64,000 bases of DNA from JAWXUK01 sp044432725 (lineage in GTDB: Bacteria; Bacillota; Clostridia; Oscillospirales; Oscillospiraceae). Within the stretch, counting starts at the first letter, position 1, and each line of letters opens with the position of its first letter. Below the pieces are notes generated by a model that was not told where the DNA came from, did not search any database, and was given only the letters and a program-made list of their open reading frames with translations. This document shows positions 40,777 to 50,167 of the stretch, one piece after another. Both the position numbers and the translations under genes were made by a program. The stretch covers positions 154,470 through 218,469 of the forward strand of contig JAWXUL010000002.1 in assembly GCA_044432725.1 (NCBI GenBank), in the 5' to 3' direction.

Positions 40777-41391
40777 TTAGTTCTCTGTGATTTCTCTGAT
40801 TTTCGACAAAATATCTTCTGTTATTATTTTTTCTTCTCGTGTTCCGTCGATGATGATGATTTTTTCTTCCTTTTGTAATGTTGTAAAAGCCTTCTGATAA
40901 TTTTGATAGATTTCCTTTAATTTCTCTTCTGTTTCAAAAATGTCAAGGGAGTTTCCTCGCTGTGTTAATCGTTTTAGGGCGATTTCTGGAGGGACATCAA
41001 TGTAAAATGTGGCATCTGGTGGAAACAACTTCCTTGGTTCTTGATTCAAAGTAATCACATCTTCCAAAGATTGGTCCAGTGTCTGATAGGCGAAAGAAGA
41101 GAAATAATAACGGTCGCAGAGAATGATCTCTCCTCTCTCTTTCAAGGAAAGAAGCCCATTTTCCCCCAAGATATGGTCCAAACGGTCTGCCACAAAAAGT
41201 GCAGACAAGGCTTTGGGCGGACAAGTTTTTTCTGTGGAAAGATACTCTCGTATCAGTCTCCCCATGGGTCCTTTGCTGGGCTGAGCTGTGAAATAGCTGT
41301 TAGAAATTTGTTTTGCCACTGCTTTTGTTTGGGTTGTTTTTCCGGAACCATCTATCCCCTCAAAAGCAAAGAAATATCCTATATTTTTCAT
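40777..41391 (-). CDS. tmk: Thymidylate kinase
   Basis: Phosphorylates dTMP to dTDP. P-loop FEGIDGSGKTTQ (about residue 9), ADRLDHI and LCDRYYFSSFAYQ (dTMP site, DR motif), and a lid region with RGNSLDIFETEE. 204 residues is normal. The start is the ATG at 41389-41391 after AAAAGGGGG; seven codons upstream is another ATG without a site. In Bacillus it lies beside holB; here it is on its own. Confidence 0.94.
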   Translation of the reverse strand: MKNIGYFFAFEGIDGSGKTTQTKAVAKQISNSYFTAQPSKGPMGRLIREYLSTEKTCPPKALSALFVADRLDHILGENGLLSLKERGEIILCDRYYFSSFAYQTLDQSLEDVITLNQEPRKLFPPDATFYIDVPPEIALKRLTQRGNSLDIFETEEKLKEIYQNYQKAFTTLQKEEKIIIIDGTREEKIITEDILSKIREITEN

Positions 41392-41505
41392 AATATGCCC
41401 CCTTTTGTACATATATTATCAGCTTTTATTCATCTTGTCAAGTAGAACTGTTTTTCTTGTGATTTTGTCAAAAAAAGAAAAATTGATAAATTTCTTTGGG
41501 ATTTC

Positions 41506-41534
41506 TTGACAAAAACCAAGAAAAGTGTTAAAAT
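41506..41534 (+). promoter_or_regulatory. Promoter of the kinase-like gene
   Basis: TTGACA, exactly 17 bp, TAAAAT, the same elements and spacing as the tadA promoter. It lies inside the longest open frame and so supports the later ATG at 41563. Confidence 0.85.
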
Positions 41535-41562
41535 ATATCATATCAAATTTGGGAGGGATTGC

Positions 41563-42519
41563 ATGGACAGGAAATTTCGTACTGGTGAAAGCGTGTTTGA
41601 TCATTGGGAAATATGTGGGAAAATACGTCAAAGTTCTTATGCCTCCTATTACCAATTACAGCATAGCGACCGTCAATTTACCTATCAAACACAGCTGAAA
41701 CTTGTTTCTATTCCCAGAAATTTGCAAGATCTTGTGATGATTCAAGGTTCTGGACAAGATTTTTCTCAATACGTGCAGTCTGTACTTTCTTATGTGCTGG
41801 AAGAAATTACCTTACAAAACAAATTAGAAGGCAATCCCAATATCCTTTATTATTATGACCACAAAGTGGAAATGCATCCCAACGGTATGGGCTGTGATGT
41901 GCTAATTCGCACCGAACTTTTGCCCACTGTGGTGGAGTACGCCCAAGATAACCCTCTTTCCCAAGGGGATATTTTACGCATGGGTATTGACATTGCCAAG
42001 GCTTTGGAAGATTGTCACCATCAAGAGATCATCCACCGAGATATTCAACCACAATTTATTTATGCTACCAATTCTGGTGCTTTTAAATTAAGCGATTTTC
42101 GTCCAAAAGGTGACATTCCCCAAGAGGAAGAGAGTCATTACATGGCGCCTGAAATGTGTCGTGGGGAGCGTTATGACCAAACAGTGGACATCTATTCCCT
42201 AGGGCTTGTGATGTATCAATTTTTAAACAGAGGTCGTCTTGCCTTTACCCCTGAAGGCAGAGGTCATCATCTAAAGGAAGAAGCCAAACAAATTCGCCTT
42301 TCTGGAGCTATGCTGCCTCCTCCCTATTTTGGTCGCAAAGGGCGACTGGGGAAAATTCTTGCCCGTGCTTGTCATCCAAAACCTGAATTTCGCTATCACT
42401 CGGCAAGAGAATTTCGTACAGATTTAGAATCAGTAAAAAAACAAGATGGAATGCCTGTCTTTCCCTATCGGCCTTCCTTTCGCTTCCACGAAATGGAAAG
42501 AAAAAGTATTTTTGGCTAA
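41563..42519 (+). CDS. Serine/threonine protein kinase-like protein, probable pseudokinase
   Basis: Hanks-type kinase fold, 318 residues, cytosolic with no transmembrane or PASTA region. Visible subdomains: degenerate glycine loop, QTQLKLVSIP with the candidate VAIK lysine, HRDIQPQFIY at the catalytic loop, KLSDFRPKG in place of DFG, HYMAPEMCRGE (APE) and DIYSLGLVMYQFL. The HRD aspartate stays, but the catalytic-loop Lys and metal-binding Asn of HRDxKxxN are Gln and Phe, and DFG is DFR. This suggests little or no phosphotransfer and a scaffolding or sensing role. Start ATG 41563 after GGGAGGG. Monocistronic. Confidence 0.82.
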   Translation: MDRKFRTGESVFDHWEICGKIRQSSYASYYQLQHSDRQFTYQTQLKLVSIPRNLQDLVMIQGSGQDFSQYVQSVLSYVLEEITLQNKLEGNPNILYYYDHKVEMHPNGMGCDVLIRTELLPTVVEYAQDNPLSQGDILRMGIDIAKALEDCHHQEIIHRDIQPQFIYATNSGAFKLSDFRPKGDIPQEEESHYMAPEMCRGERYDQTVDIYSLGLVMYQFLNRGRLAFTPEGRGHHLKEEAKQIRLSGAMLPPPYFGRKGRLGKILARACHPKPEFRYHSAREFRTDLESVKKQDGMPVFPYRPSFRFHEMERKSIFG

Positions 42520-42596
42520 AAAAGATTTTAGTATTTTCTGACCTAGAGTCTTTACAAAATCTCCCATAATTGTGAAAAATATAGCAAAAAAAAATC

Positions 42597-42625
42597 TTGC
42601 TTTTTCTTTCTTCTTATGCTAGAAT
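42597..42625 (+). promoter_or_regulatory. Promoter of the papain-like membrane protein gene
   Basis: TTGCTT, 17 bp, TAGAAT with extended -10 TG, 27 bp before the start at 42653. Confidence 0.65.
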
Positions 42626-42652
42626 GAAGTGAAACTGAAAGGAGGGGTAACA

Positions 42653-43786
42653 ATGAGTCTTCCCAAAGCCTTGGTACATAGTACTATTTTTTTGTTTGCG
42701 ATTGCTGTCATTCTTTTTGTAGATAATTTTGATTTAAATATCACACTACATATGCTGATTTATCTTGTTGTTGCAAGTACTTTTTTAAAATCGCTCCTTC
42801 AACCTTCTTTTCCCTCTATGAGGCGAGGTTTTTTCTATCTGATTTATTACACCATCTTAACCATGGAGCTGTATATTTTGATGCTCAGCAACTTTTCCAA
42901 TCAATCCAGATTATTGGTTGCAAGCCTTCTTTTTTTAACCTTTTTATCAGAGCAAATCTGGATTCATCGAAAAGAAAGCTATTGTGTCTCTCCTTCCTTG
43001 GATGAAAACAGTCTTTCTTTTGAAGATTTACGTTATTTAAAGAAAAGAATTATTTACCGTGGTCAGCATATCAAAAAAGTAGGTGGTGTCATTACCCTTT
43101 CTTTTATCAGAGACTTACTCTCTGACCTGCCACGGAACTGCTCTATTCGCTATGTGGCAAAAGAAAATCTAAGTGAAACCTATTTCAAACATTTAGACCA
43201 GAGTCTGACTGACCCTTATGTCTATCTTGTTTTCTCTGACACAGGCTCCCCTGCTAGTAATTTTTTTGGGATACTTTCCAACAAGCCGTATAATCATATC
43301 TCCATCTCCTTTGACAGAGAACTGAAAACTCTGATTTCTTATAACGGTGGAGAAAGAGTCATGCCCCCTGGACTGAATCCAGAGATGTTAGAGTGGTTTT
43401 ATCAAAAAGAAGATGCTTCTATACGAATCTATCGCCTTTCTGTCACTGGAGAGCAAAAAGAGCAAATGGCAAAGCGAGTGGCGCAAATCAACCAAGAAGG
43501 TTCTGCCTATAATATTTTAGGGGCTGCTCTGAAAAAAAACTTTCAACCTAATATGATGGTATGTTCTGAGTTTGTATACAGCCTTTTGGACTCTGTTGGT
43601 GCTGCGTATTTCAAAAAAACTGCCATTGATGTGAAGCCTTCTGACATGATTGAACTGGATTACGAGAGAAAATTAGAATTCATCGAGACCATTCGACTTT
43701 CTACTTGTTGTGAAGAATTAGTAGTAAAGGGAAAACCCTTGCCTGTCCTCAGCGAGTCTATGAATCAAATGAAAATAGCAAAATAA
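42653..43786 (+). CDS. Membrane protein with permuted papain-like (YiiX/NlpC-P60 type) domain
   Basis: A 377-residue protein. The first ~110 residues make three or four membrane helices (IFLFAIAVILFVDNF, MLIYLVVASTFLKSLL, FFYLIYYTILTMELYILML, LLVASLLFLTFLSEQIW). The remainder is soluble and shows a candidate permuted papain-like arrangement: YNHISISFD (His) in the middle and MMVCSEFVYSLLDS (Cys) near residue 310, with YNGGERVMPPG between. Such domains include peptidases, amidases and lipid acyl hydrolases. ATG follows AAAGGAGGGG; earlier codons lie before that site. Specific function unknown. Confidence 0.65.
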   Translation: MSLPKALVHSTIFLFAIAVILFVDNFDLNITLHMLIYLVVASTFLKSLLQPSFPSMRRGFFYLIYYTILTMELYILMLSNFSNQSRLLVASLLFLTFLSEQIWIHRKESYCVSPSLDENSLSFEDLRYLKKRIIYRGQHIKKVGGVITLSFIRDLLSDLPRNCSIRYVAKENLSETYFKHLDQSLTDPYVYLVFSDTGSPASNFFGILSNKPYNHISISFDRELKTLISYNGGERVMPPGLNPEMLEWFYQKEDASIRIYRLSVTGEQKEQMAKRVAQINQEGSAYNILGAALKKNFQPNMMVCSEFVYSLLDSVGAAYFKKTAIDVKPSDMIELDYERKLEFIETIRLSTCCEELVVKGKPLPVLSESMNQMKIAK

Positions 43787-43787
43787 A

Positions 43788-43830
43788 ACGCCACTGAAGT
43801 TTCATCTGAACATCAGCGGCGTTCTTTTTT
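43788..43830. terminator. Terminator between convergent genes at 43.8 kb
   Basis: ACGCCACTGA against TCAGCGGCGT (one mismatch) with a 15-nt loop and seven T on the plus strand. It overlaps the stop codon of the minus-strand gene. Confidence 0.8.
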
Positions 43831-46800
43831 ACCTTTTTTTCGTTTTAAAAATAGACTAAGGAAGGGTAAACAGAGCAAAGGAAAGGAAATATAGACCATT
43901 TCTTCAGGGATATCATCCAAAGTTGGCAATCCATAATAGGGGACAGAAATAATCTCTTGGGAAAGAGGCTGAAAAACTGGTACTTCTTCCTCTTCGATTT
44001 CCAAAGCAATGGGAGATTGTGAATAATAGCTCTCCCCCTCTTTATCAATCACCAAAGTCCCTATCTGATAAGAGCCTTTGCTCATCCCTGCTTTATTGAT
44101 GTAAATATTTTCTTCTCCTGTGGTTTGATAGCAACGCAAATCTTTTCCACTGTCAAGAACAATATACTTTTCACCTGTGACAAAATTGTGATACATCAGG
44201 TTTAAGCCTATGCGGTTGCCTTGGTCAATGGCAAGTTCCAAGGAAAATTCTATCGTGTTTGAAACTTGTGGGAGTTCTTCTACTGTAAAGGGAGTTTCCT
44301 TGCTATCACCAACTCGAGAAGTCGTGTAAGCTAAATTGACATAGTGAGTATCAGCTTGATAGAAAGGAATTCTTGTGGCTGCGTAGCATGGATCTGAAAG
44401 CTCTATGGCGAAAACTTCATTTCCTTTGTCCCATTGGATGACCCTTGCCCCTTGGCTGAGTCCACCAAAATTAATCAGATAAGAGTTTTGGCTTCTTTCT
44501 TCTACTGTGCCGAAATCAGGGGAATATTCCCCTTGGTATTCTAATTTTTCCCTGACAGTCATTTCTTCTCTGTTTATTTCATAGACTACCATACGAGAAT
44601 AATTTTCTTCTGACAAAGGATTTTCTGGGTATTTACTACGAAAAGGACCGTTATCAAACAAAAGAATACTTCCATCCTCTTGATAACTGACAGAATGTTG
44701 TCCATAAAAATAGGAAAAATCTTCTTCTTCTGGGCTGAGGATTTGCTCTTGATAATTTTCTGCCCAATCAATATTTGGATCTGTGAGAATCCAAAGAATC
44801 TCTCCTGTTTCTCCGTCTATTTCTAGTATCATATCCTTAGTTCTGCAAGAGATTAGGATTCTATCTGTGGATTCTTGTAGGAAAACACTGTTGGTATCCA
44901 GCCATAGACGGTTTTCTATTTCTTCCTGATTCTCTGCATTAATCTCTTGATAACAGGGGTCAGGGGAAAGAGGAATTTCCAAAATTTCTGACATTGACCA
45001 GTCTTCCAGTACTTGCCCTGTCTCTCTGTCCATGACAAAGAAATAGTCCACTGCGTAATTTTGGTTTTGTTCAGCAAAAACGAGGAAGTTTCCATTGGAA
45101 AGCTCTTGTATTTGGCTATGCACTCCATTTGCCACATATTCGTGATATATTCTGCCTAATAAATCTATTTCGTAAAAGCTACTGGACTTATCCTCTTCTT
45201 CCTTTTCACTTTTCACTAAAAAGTTTCCATTTTTTAAAGTTTGTATTTCTGTAGGAGTTGTATCTTTTAAGTACCATCGTACTTCTCCTTTTTGGTCATA
45301 GGCACTTAAATAAGTACTGGTAAGAAAAAGAAGCTCTGATTCCTCTGGATAAGTAAAAACTAGGCTTGATTCTTGAAAATTGGCTGGAAGTGGCTCTGTT
45401 TGGATAAAAATATCTTGATAAAAACTTTCTCCTCGTTCATTGATAAAACGCAGTGTAATGTGATTTCGCCAATCACTATACAGCCCATAGATGGGGAGAA
45501 AATGTCGATTGGTCAAGGCTGAAAATTTATGGCTTATGGTAGTTTCTTGAGATTTCCCCCAAATGGTGACTTCCATAGTGCCTGTCTCTTCTGTTTCAAA
45601 GGCAATTAAGGCTGTCAGTGGGGCATAATCGTATGGGTTTAAAAGTATCAAAGGATTTTCTAAGGTATAGTGATTCTGTTCAAAGATTTCTGCTATTTGT
45701 GCTGACCTGTCTTCTTGCAGTGAAAGGAGATCTGCTTGTATTAGGGCAGAATCGTTACTAAAAAGAGAAATATCACAAGCTAAATCATAATAACTTTCCT
45801 CATGTGCCAGCACTAAGGCGTATATTCCTTCCTCTGTATAATCTGTTAGCTTAGATGCAATCAAAGAGAAATGTTCTTCTTGGACAAAATCCAGTGGAAT
45901 TTTATAAGACTGCTCTTCGCCATATAAAATGAGAGAAATCTCTCCTTCATGGCAATGTCCCCATAAAAGTAACTGGTTATAGTTTTTATCTTCAAATAGC
46001 TCCACATCCCAAAAGGGAGATTGTTCTTCGTGATCCCAGATAATTTCTTTTTCTGTAATCTGAATCTCTGTCACTTCTATGGTATTTTGAACTGAATCAC
46101 CCAGATTTTTTGCCATAATCTTTCCTTTGTTTCGCAAAAGTTGGTATTCCCAGAAAGAAGGGTACAAAGACATGACATTTGTTTCTTCAAACAACAGACG
46201 ATAATCTACGTTGGTAAAATTCTCGGTTGTACCAGAAGGGTAGGCGAGTTTTCGTAATCCAATATGAGAACCATAAAGTAAAATGCTTTGTTCTTGCTCT
46301 AAAAACACCATATTTTGAAGGGTAGTATCAAAACCTTGGTTATTATCTTGAAAAAATGGCACAGAAAGATGGATATTCCCTGTTTCTCTATCTAGTTCTT
46401 GCAAATCAGAAGAATCCCTTTGTGCTAGTAAAAAATTTCCATTGGGCAACTCAACACCACTTATCACGCTAGGTAGGCTGTAAAGGGAAAACACTTTCCC
46501 TAATAAATCCATTTCGTAAAAGCCTTCCTCGCAAGGAATGAGGAGATTTCCATTTTCTAAGCGCTGAAATAGATTACCTCCTGTCAAGGAGAGGCACCAT
46601 CGGATATCCCCGTTGTTATCTACAGCAATGGTGGCATTTTCTCTGCTTTCAAATCGAAAATCTGTTCCACTGGGGGACGCTGTTCTTTCCCCTGAAGAAA
46701 GGGCTGGGGTTTCTATTTCAAAGGTATGACTTTCTGTGGTAGCGTTTTCATATGTTAAGGTTAAGGTAAGTGTATTGACAGTGTCAGGATAAAGACCAAC

Positions 46801-47322
46801 CACAGGGATTTGATGAAAGGTGTCATAGCTTTCAAAATGGTGGGTTAAATCCTCTTTCTTCCCTGTGATAGAAAGAGAAACTTTAGCTTTTTCTTCGCTC
46901 TCGAATAAAAGTAATGCTGTTAATTCTGCTAAATGATAAGGATTATACACCAAAAAAGGATTTTCTAAATGATAAATCCCCTGTGCATATTCATTTGCAA
47001 TTTCTCTTTCTTGTTGCCACTGGGTTTCTGTTATGTTTTCGATTGTGGGCAGAGTCCTGTTATTTTCTGGAGTGAGTGGATTGGACTCTGCCAAAGAGCG
47101 AGTATATTGCTGTATTATGTTTTCTGTTGATAGCGTTTCTGCGGCAATATTTTCTGTGGAGATTGTTTCTGTGGCGATGTTTTCTGGAGAGATATTTTCA
47201 GTGAGATTTGCCAAAGAATGGGGCATGATACATTGATAAAAAATAGAAAAAGACAAAAAGAGGGTGAAAATTCTTTTTTGCACCTTTTTCACCCTCCTCA
47301 TTTTTAAAGTAAGAAATATCAT
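43813..47322 (-). CDS. Very large exported protein with two arylsulfotransferase-like halves
   Basis: 1169 residues. An N-terminal signal sequence (KRIFTLFLSFSIFYQC) is followed by short TENI/ETxS repeats (about 40-70). Two homologous halves then follow: each opens with an N-terminal beta domain (ENPFLVYNPYHLAELTA near 118; ENPLILLNPYDYAPLTA near 553) and continues into a beta-propeller with NGNFLL, EIDLLG and DRETG repeats, as in the arylsulfate sulfotransferase (ASST) family. Only the second has the conserved GQHSVSYQEDGSILLFDNG near 873. A hydrophobic segment and KRKKGKKERR at the end anchor it in the membrane. ASST moves sulfate between phenols; substrate here unknown, and the first half may be structural. 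Confidence 0.78.
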   Translation of the reverse strand: MIFLTLKMRRVKKVQKRIFTLFLSFSIFYQCIMPHSLANLTENISPENIATETISTENIAAETLSTENIIQQYTRSLAESNPLTPENNRTLPTIENITETQWQQEREIANEYAQGIYHLENPFLVYNPYHLAELTALLLFESEEKAKVSLSITGKKEDLTHHFESYDTFHQIPVVGLYPDTVNTLTLTLTYENATTESHTFEIETPALSSGERTASPSGTDFRFESRENATIAVDNNGDIRWCLSLTGGNLFQRLENGNLLIPCEEGFYEMDLLGKVFSLYSLPSVISGVELPNGNFLLAQRDSSDLQELDRETGNIHLSVPFFQDNNQGFDTTLQNMVFLEQEQSILLYGSHIGLRKLAYPSGTTENFTNVDYRLLFEETNVMSLYPSFWEYQLLRNKGKIMAKNLGDSVQNTIEVTEIQITEKEIIWDHEEQSPFWDVELFEDKNYNQLLLWGHCHEGEISLILYGEEQSYKIPLDFVQEEHFSLIASKLTDYTEEGIYALVLAHEESYYDLACDISLFSNDSALIQADLLSLQEDRSAQIAEIFEQNHYTLENPLILLNPYDYAPLTALIAFETEETGTMEVTIWGKSQETTISHKFSALTNRHFLPIYGLYSDWRNHITLRFINERGESFYQDIFIQTEPLPANFQESSLVFTYPEESELLFLTSTYLSAYDQKGEVRWYLKDTTPTEIQTLKNGNFLVKSEKEEEDKSSSFYEIDLLGRIYHEYVANGVHSQIQELSNGNFLVFAEQNQNYAVDYFFVMDRETGQVLEDWSMSEILEIPLSPDPCYQEINAENQEEIENRLWLDTNSVFLQESTDRILISCRTKDMILEIDGETGEILWILTDPNIDWAENYQEQILSPEEEDFSYFYGQHSVSYQEDGSILLFDNGPFRSKYPENPLSEENYSRMVVYEINREEMTVREKLEYQGEYSPDFGTVEERSQNSYLINFGGLSQGARVIQWDKGNEVFAIELSDPCYAATRIPFYQADTHYVNLAYTTSRVGDSKETPFTVEELPQVSNTIEFSLELAIDQGNRIGLNLMYHNFVTGEKYIVLDSGKDLRCYQTTGEENIYINKAGMSKGSYQIGTLVIDKEGESYYSQSPIALEIEEEEVPVFQPLSQEIISVPYYGLPTLDDIPEEMVYISFPLLCLPFLSLFLKRKKGKKERR

Positions 47323-47548
47323 GAAAATCCCTTTTCTTTCTTTACAAAAAAAGCCATCTTATAAATATGGTAAAAATCTTCTTTATTACACAAAGATTAA
47401 CCTAATTTTTTAACTTTTAGAAGTAAGAATTGGGCTGATATCCTCCATAGAAAATTTATCGCTTATCTTTCTATACATTATAACACAAAAATTGACATTT
47501 TTCAACGGAAAAATACATATTTTTTTAAAATCTTGGTGAATAGAGTTT

Positions 47549-48907
47549 TTAAACCTCTACTAACCTTTTGATTTCCTTAAATTCACTGGTTATCAGATAC
47601 ATTGCCGTGAGAAAAGCTAGAATATCCGTGGCTGGTCCTACTAATAAAATTCCTTCAATCCCCCAAAAACTAGGCAATATAAGAAGCAAAGGGAGCATAA
47701 AGAGCATTTGCTTGGAAAAAGGTAAAATCATCCCTCTTTTTGCTTTGCCGATGGCTGTTAAAAAATTAGCTGTGATGGGATTGATACCATTTAAAAAGGC
47801 AAGTGCCATAAAGATTCGAAAGTATCTGATTCCAAATTGAAAATAAAGTTCGCTTCCTTCTCCAAAAAAGGACAAAATTTGTCTTGGTAACAGTTGAAAG
47901 GAAAGAAAAACAAAAACTGATACAATGGTCACATAAACCACATTTGTGACATAGCATTTTTTTACCAGATCATAATTTTTGGCGCCGTAATGATAGCCGA
48001 TGATTGGTTGTGCCCCCAAAGCCAGTCCCACTGCTATGGCTGTGTAAAGAACATTTACTTTACTGACAACCCCCACAATGGCAAGGGGAATATCACTGCC
48101 ATACTCCGAAGCAGAACCATAGTGTTTTAAGGAATTATTCATGGCAATTTGTGTAATCATTAAGGTGAACTGATTGGTGGCCGGGGCAAGCCCTAAGGAG
48201 GCTACCTTTGCCATAATGGATAGATCAGGGCGCAGCTCACTTTTTTTCACAGGAGAATACTTGTAAAAATACCAAAGAAAAAGAAAGCAAGAAATCATTT
48301 GACTGATTGCTGTGGCTATGGCAGCTCCCTTAATGCCCATATCAAATCCAAATATTAAGATTGGGTCCAAAACTAAATTGATACCACAGCCAATTAAGCT
48401 ATAGTGCATGGCTTTTTTTGGATTTCCTTCTGCCCGCACAAGTTGTGGTACCGAGGCAGCGAACATAAAAAATGGGATTGCAAATATGGTAATACTGGTA
48501 TAGTCGTAAGCGAGCTGGTAATTTTCTTCTGTTGCTCCACAAATCCAAAGAAGAGAATCTAAAAATACATAAGCAAGGAAGGCAAAGAGAAACCCTGCGA
48601 TAACCAAAGAACTTAAGGTTACGCCCATAAATTTTTGTGCTGTTTTCTCATCTCCTCGCCCTAAGCAAAGACTGTAGTTAGAGGCACCCCCTATCCCAAA
48701 CAAAAGAGACATGGAAAGACAAAGGCATACCAGAGGAAATGCAACGTTTGTGGCTGCATTCCCCAGAACTCCTTCTGCTTGTCCGATGAAAATTTGGTCT
48801 ACGATATTATAAAGTGCATTCACCAAACCACTGGTGATACCGGGGATGGCATAGCGAAGAACCAGCTTTGGAATGGGTATATCCTGTGGAATACTTCTTT
48901 GATTCAT
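47549..48907 (-). CDS. MATE-family efflux transporter
   Basis: Multidrug and toxin extrusion protein, 452 residues, with about twelve membrane helices. The N-terminal half has IPKLVLRYAIPGITSGLVNALYNIVDQIFIGQ and the second half APATNQFTLMITQIAMNN, ALGAQPIIGYHYGA, which mark the two pseudo-repeats. Transports organic cations or drugs in exchange for sodium or protons; substrate not inferable. ATG follows AAAAGGAGCAAAGC. Stand-alone gene, followed by a 226-bp AT-rich spacer without visible genes. Confidence 0.92.
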   Translation of the reverse strand: MNQRSIPQDIPIPKLVLRYAIPGITSGLVNALYNIVDQIFIGQAEGVLGNAATNVAFPLVCLCLSMSLLFGIGGASNYSLCLGRGDEKTAQKFMGVTLSSLVIAGFLFAFLAYVFLDSLLWICGATEENYQLAYDYTSITIFAIPFFMFAASVPQLVRAEGNPKKAMHYSLIGCGINLVLDPILIFGFDMGIKGAAIATAISQMISCFLFLWYFYKYSPVKKSELRPDLSIMAKVASLGLAPATNQFTLMITQIAMNNSLKHYGSASEYGSDIPLAIVGVVSKVNVLYTAIAVGLALGAQPIIGYHYGAKNYDLVKKCYVTNVVYVTIVSVFVFLSFQLLPRQILSFFGEGSELYFQFGIRYFRIFMALAFLNGINPITANFLTAIGKAKRGMILPFSKQMLFMLPLLLILPSFWGIEGILLVGPATDILAFLTAMYLITSEFKEIKRLVEV

Positions 48908-49021
48908 GCTTTGCTCCTTTTCTTCTTTTCAATTTTCCTTCATTTTATCACATCATATATTTTATGTCAAGAAATGGTTTTCTCTCCTGTAAATCTCTTT
49001 CTTTTTTTATAAAATTAGCTA

Positions 49022-49050
49022 TTGCTTTTTTTTCAGTTTTCTGTTAAAAT
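49022..49050 (+). promoter_or_regulatory. Promoter of pta
   Basis: TTGCTT, 17 bp, TAAAAT; leader of about 130 nt before the pta ATG. The remainder of the 282-bp gap (48908-49189) shows nothing else. Confidence 0.65.
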
Positions 49051-49189
49051 ATAACTTATGATGGGATAAAATTTACTTTATGTTTCACATATTGATAAAA
49101 TAATAACTGGATTGATAATTTTGTAACAACTTCTTTACCGTCCTATCTCCCACACTATCTATCATATTATTTTTACTGGAGGTTTCATT

Positions 49190-50167
49190 ATGTTTAAAAT
49201 TCTCATCGATAAGCTACGAAAAAACCCAAAGAAGATTGTCTTCCCTGAAGGGAACGAGCCTAGAATCTTAGAAGCAGCAGCTCGCCTTCTTTCTGGTACT
49301 TTCCTCACCCCTGTTCTTGTGGGGAACAAAGAAGAGATTCTAAAAATCGCTCATGAATACGGGTTTAACGTAAAAGAGGCAATTTTTTATGATCCAAACA
49401 ATTTCGACCGACTGGAAGAAATGGTACAAGAAATGCTGAAATTGCGTAAAGGCAAAATGACAGAAGAGCAAGTAAGAGAAGCATTAAAATCTCCTAACTA
49501 CTTTGGTACTATGTTGGTACAAATGAAGATTGCAGATGCTCTGTTAGGTGGTGCTACCTATTCCACTGCAGACACTGTTCGTCCTGCATTACAACTCATC
49601 AAAACAAAACCAGAGAACAAAATCGTTTCTTCTTGCTTCATTATGGTGCGTAGCCACAGTTCTGGTGGAAACGAAGTCCTTGCAATGGGAGACTGTGCTA
49701 TCAACATCAATCCTTCTGCAGAAGAATTAGTAGAAATTGCTGGCGAGGTAGAAGAATGTGCTCGTACCTTTGGCATTGATCCTAAAGTTGCCTTTCTTTC
49801 TTATTCCACCCTTGGTTCTGGTAAAGGGGTAGAGGTGGATAAAATGCGTGAAGCTGCAAAATTGACAGCAGAACGTTATCCAAATATGCTTCTTGAAGGA
49901 GAAATGCAATTTGACGCTGCTGTTTCCCCTGCTGTGGGTCATGTGAAATCACCAGATTCCAAAGTGGCTGGTTATGCAAATACCTTTATTTTCCCTGAAA
50001 TCAACTCTGGAAATATTGGTTATAAGATTGCCCAACGTCTTGGTGGTTTTGAAGCTTATGGTCCTATTTTATTGGGTCTTAACGCTCCTATCAACGATTT
50101 ATCTCGTGGTTGTACTCCACAAGAAGTTTATTCCATGGCGATTGTCACAGCAGCACTGGCAGACTAA
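49190..50167 (+). CDS. pta: Phosphate acetyltransferase
   Basis: Interconverts acetyl-CoA and acetyl phosphate, feeding substrate-level ATP synthesis with acetate kinase. Single-domain Pta of 325 residues: KKIVFPEGNEPRIL at the start, LLGGATYSTADTVRPAL, SCFIMVRSH, DCAININPSAEELVEIA, VAFLSYSTLGSGKG and NTFIFPEINSGNIGYKIAQRLGGFEAYGPILLGL. TGGAGG precedes the ATG. The usual partner ackA does not follow; rnhA begins on the very next base after the stop. Confidence 0.96.
   Translation: MFKILIDKLRKNPKKIVFPEGNEPRILEAAARLLSGTFLTPVLVGNKEEILKIAHEYGFNVKEAIFYDPNNFDRLEEMVQEMLKLRKGKMTEEQVREALKSPNYFGTMLVQMKIADALLGGATYSTADTVRPALQLIKTKPENKIVSSCFIMVRSHSSGGNEVLAMGDCAININPSAEELVEIAGEVEECARTFGIDPKVAFLSYSTLGSGKGVEVDKMREAAKLTAERYPNMLLEGEMQFDAAVSPAVGHVKSPDSKVAGYANTFIFPEINSGNIGYKIAQRLGGFEAYGPILLGLNAPINDLSRGCTPQEVYSMAIVTAALAD

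Noticed and set aside
47323..47548. Terminator or small RNA between MATE and the large exported protein
   Set aside because: AT-rich sequence without a convincing stem or promoter.
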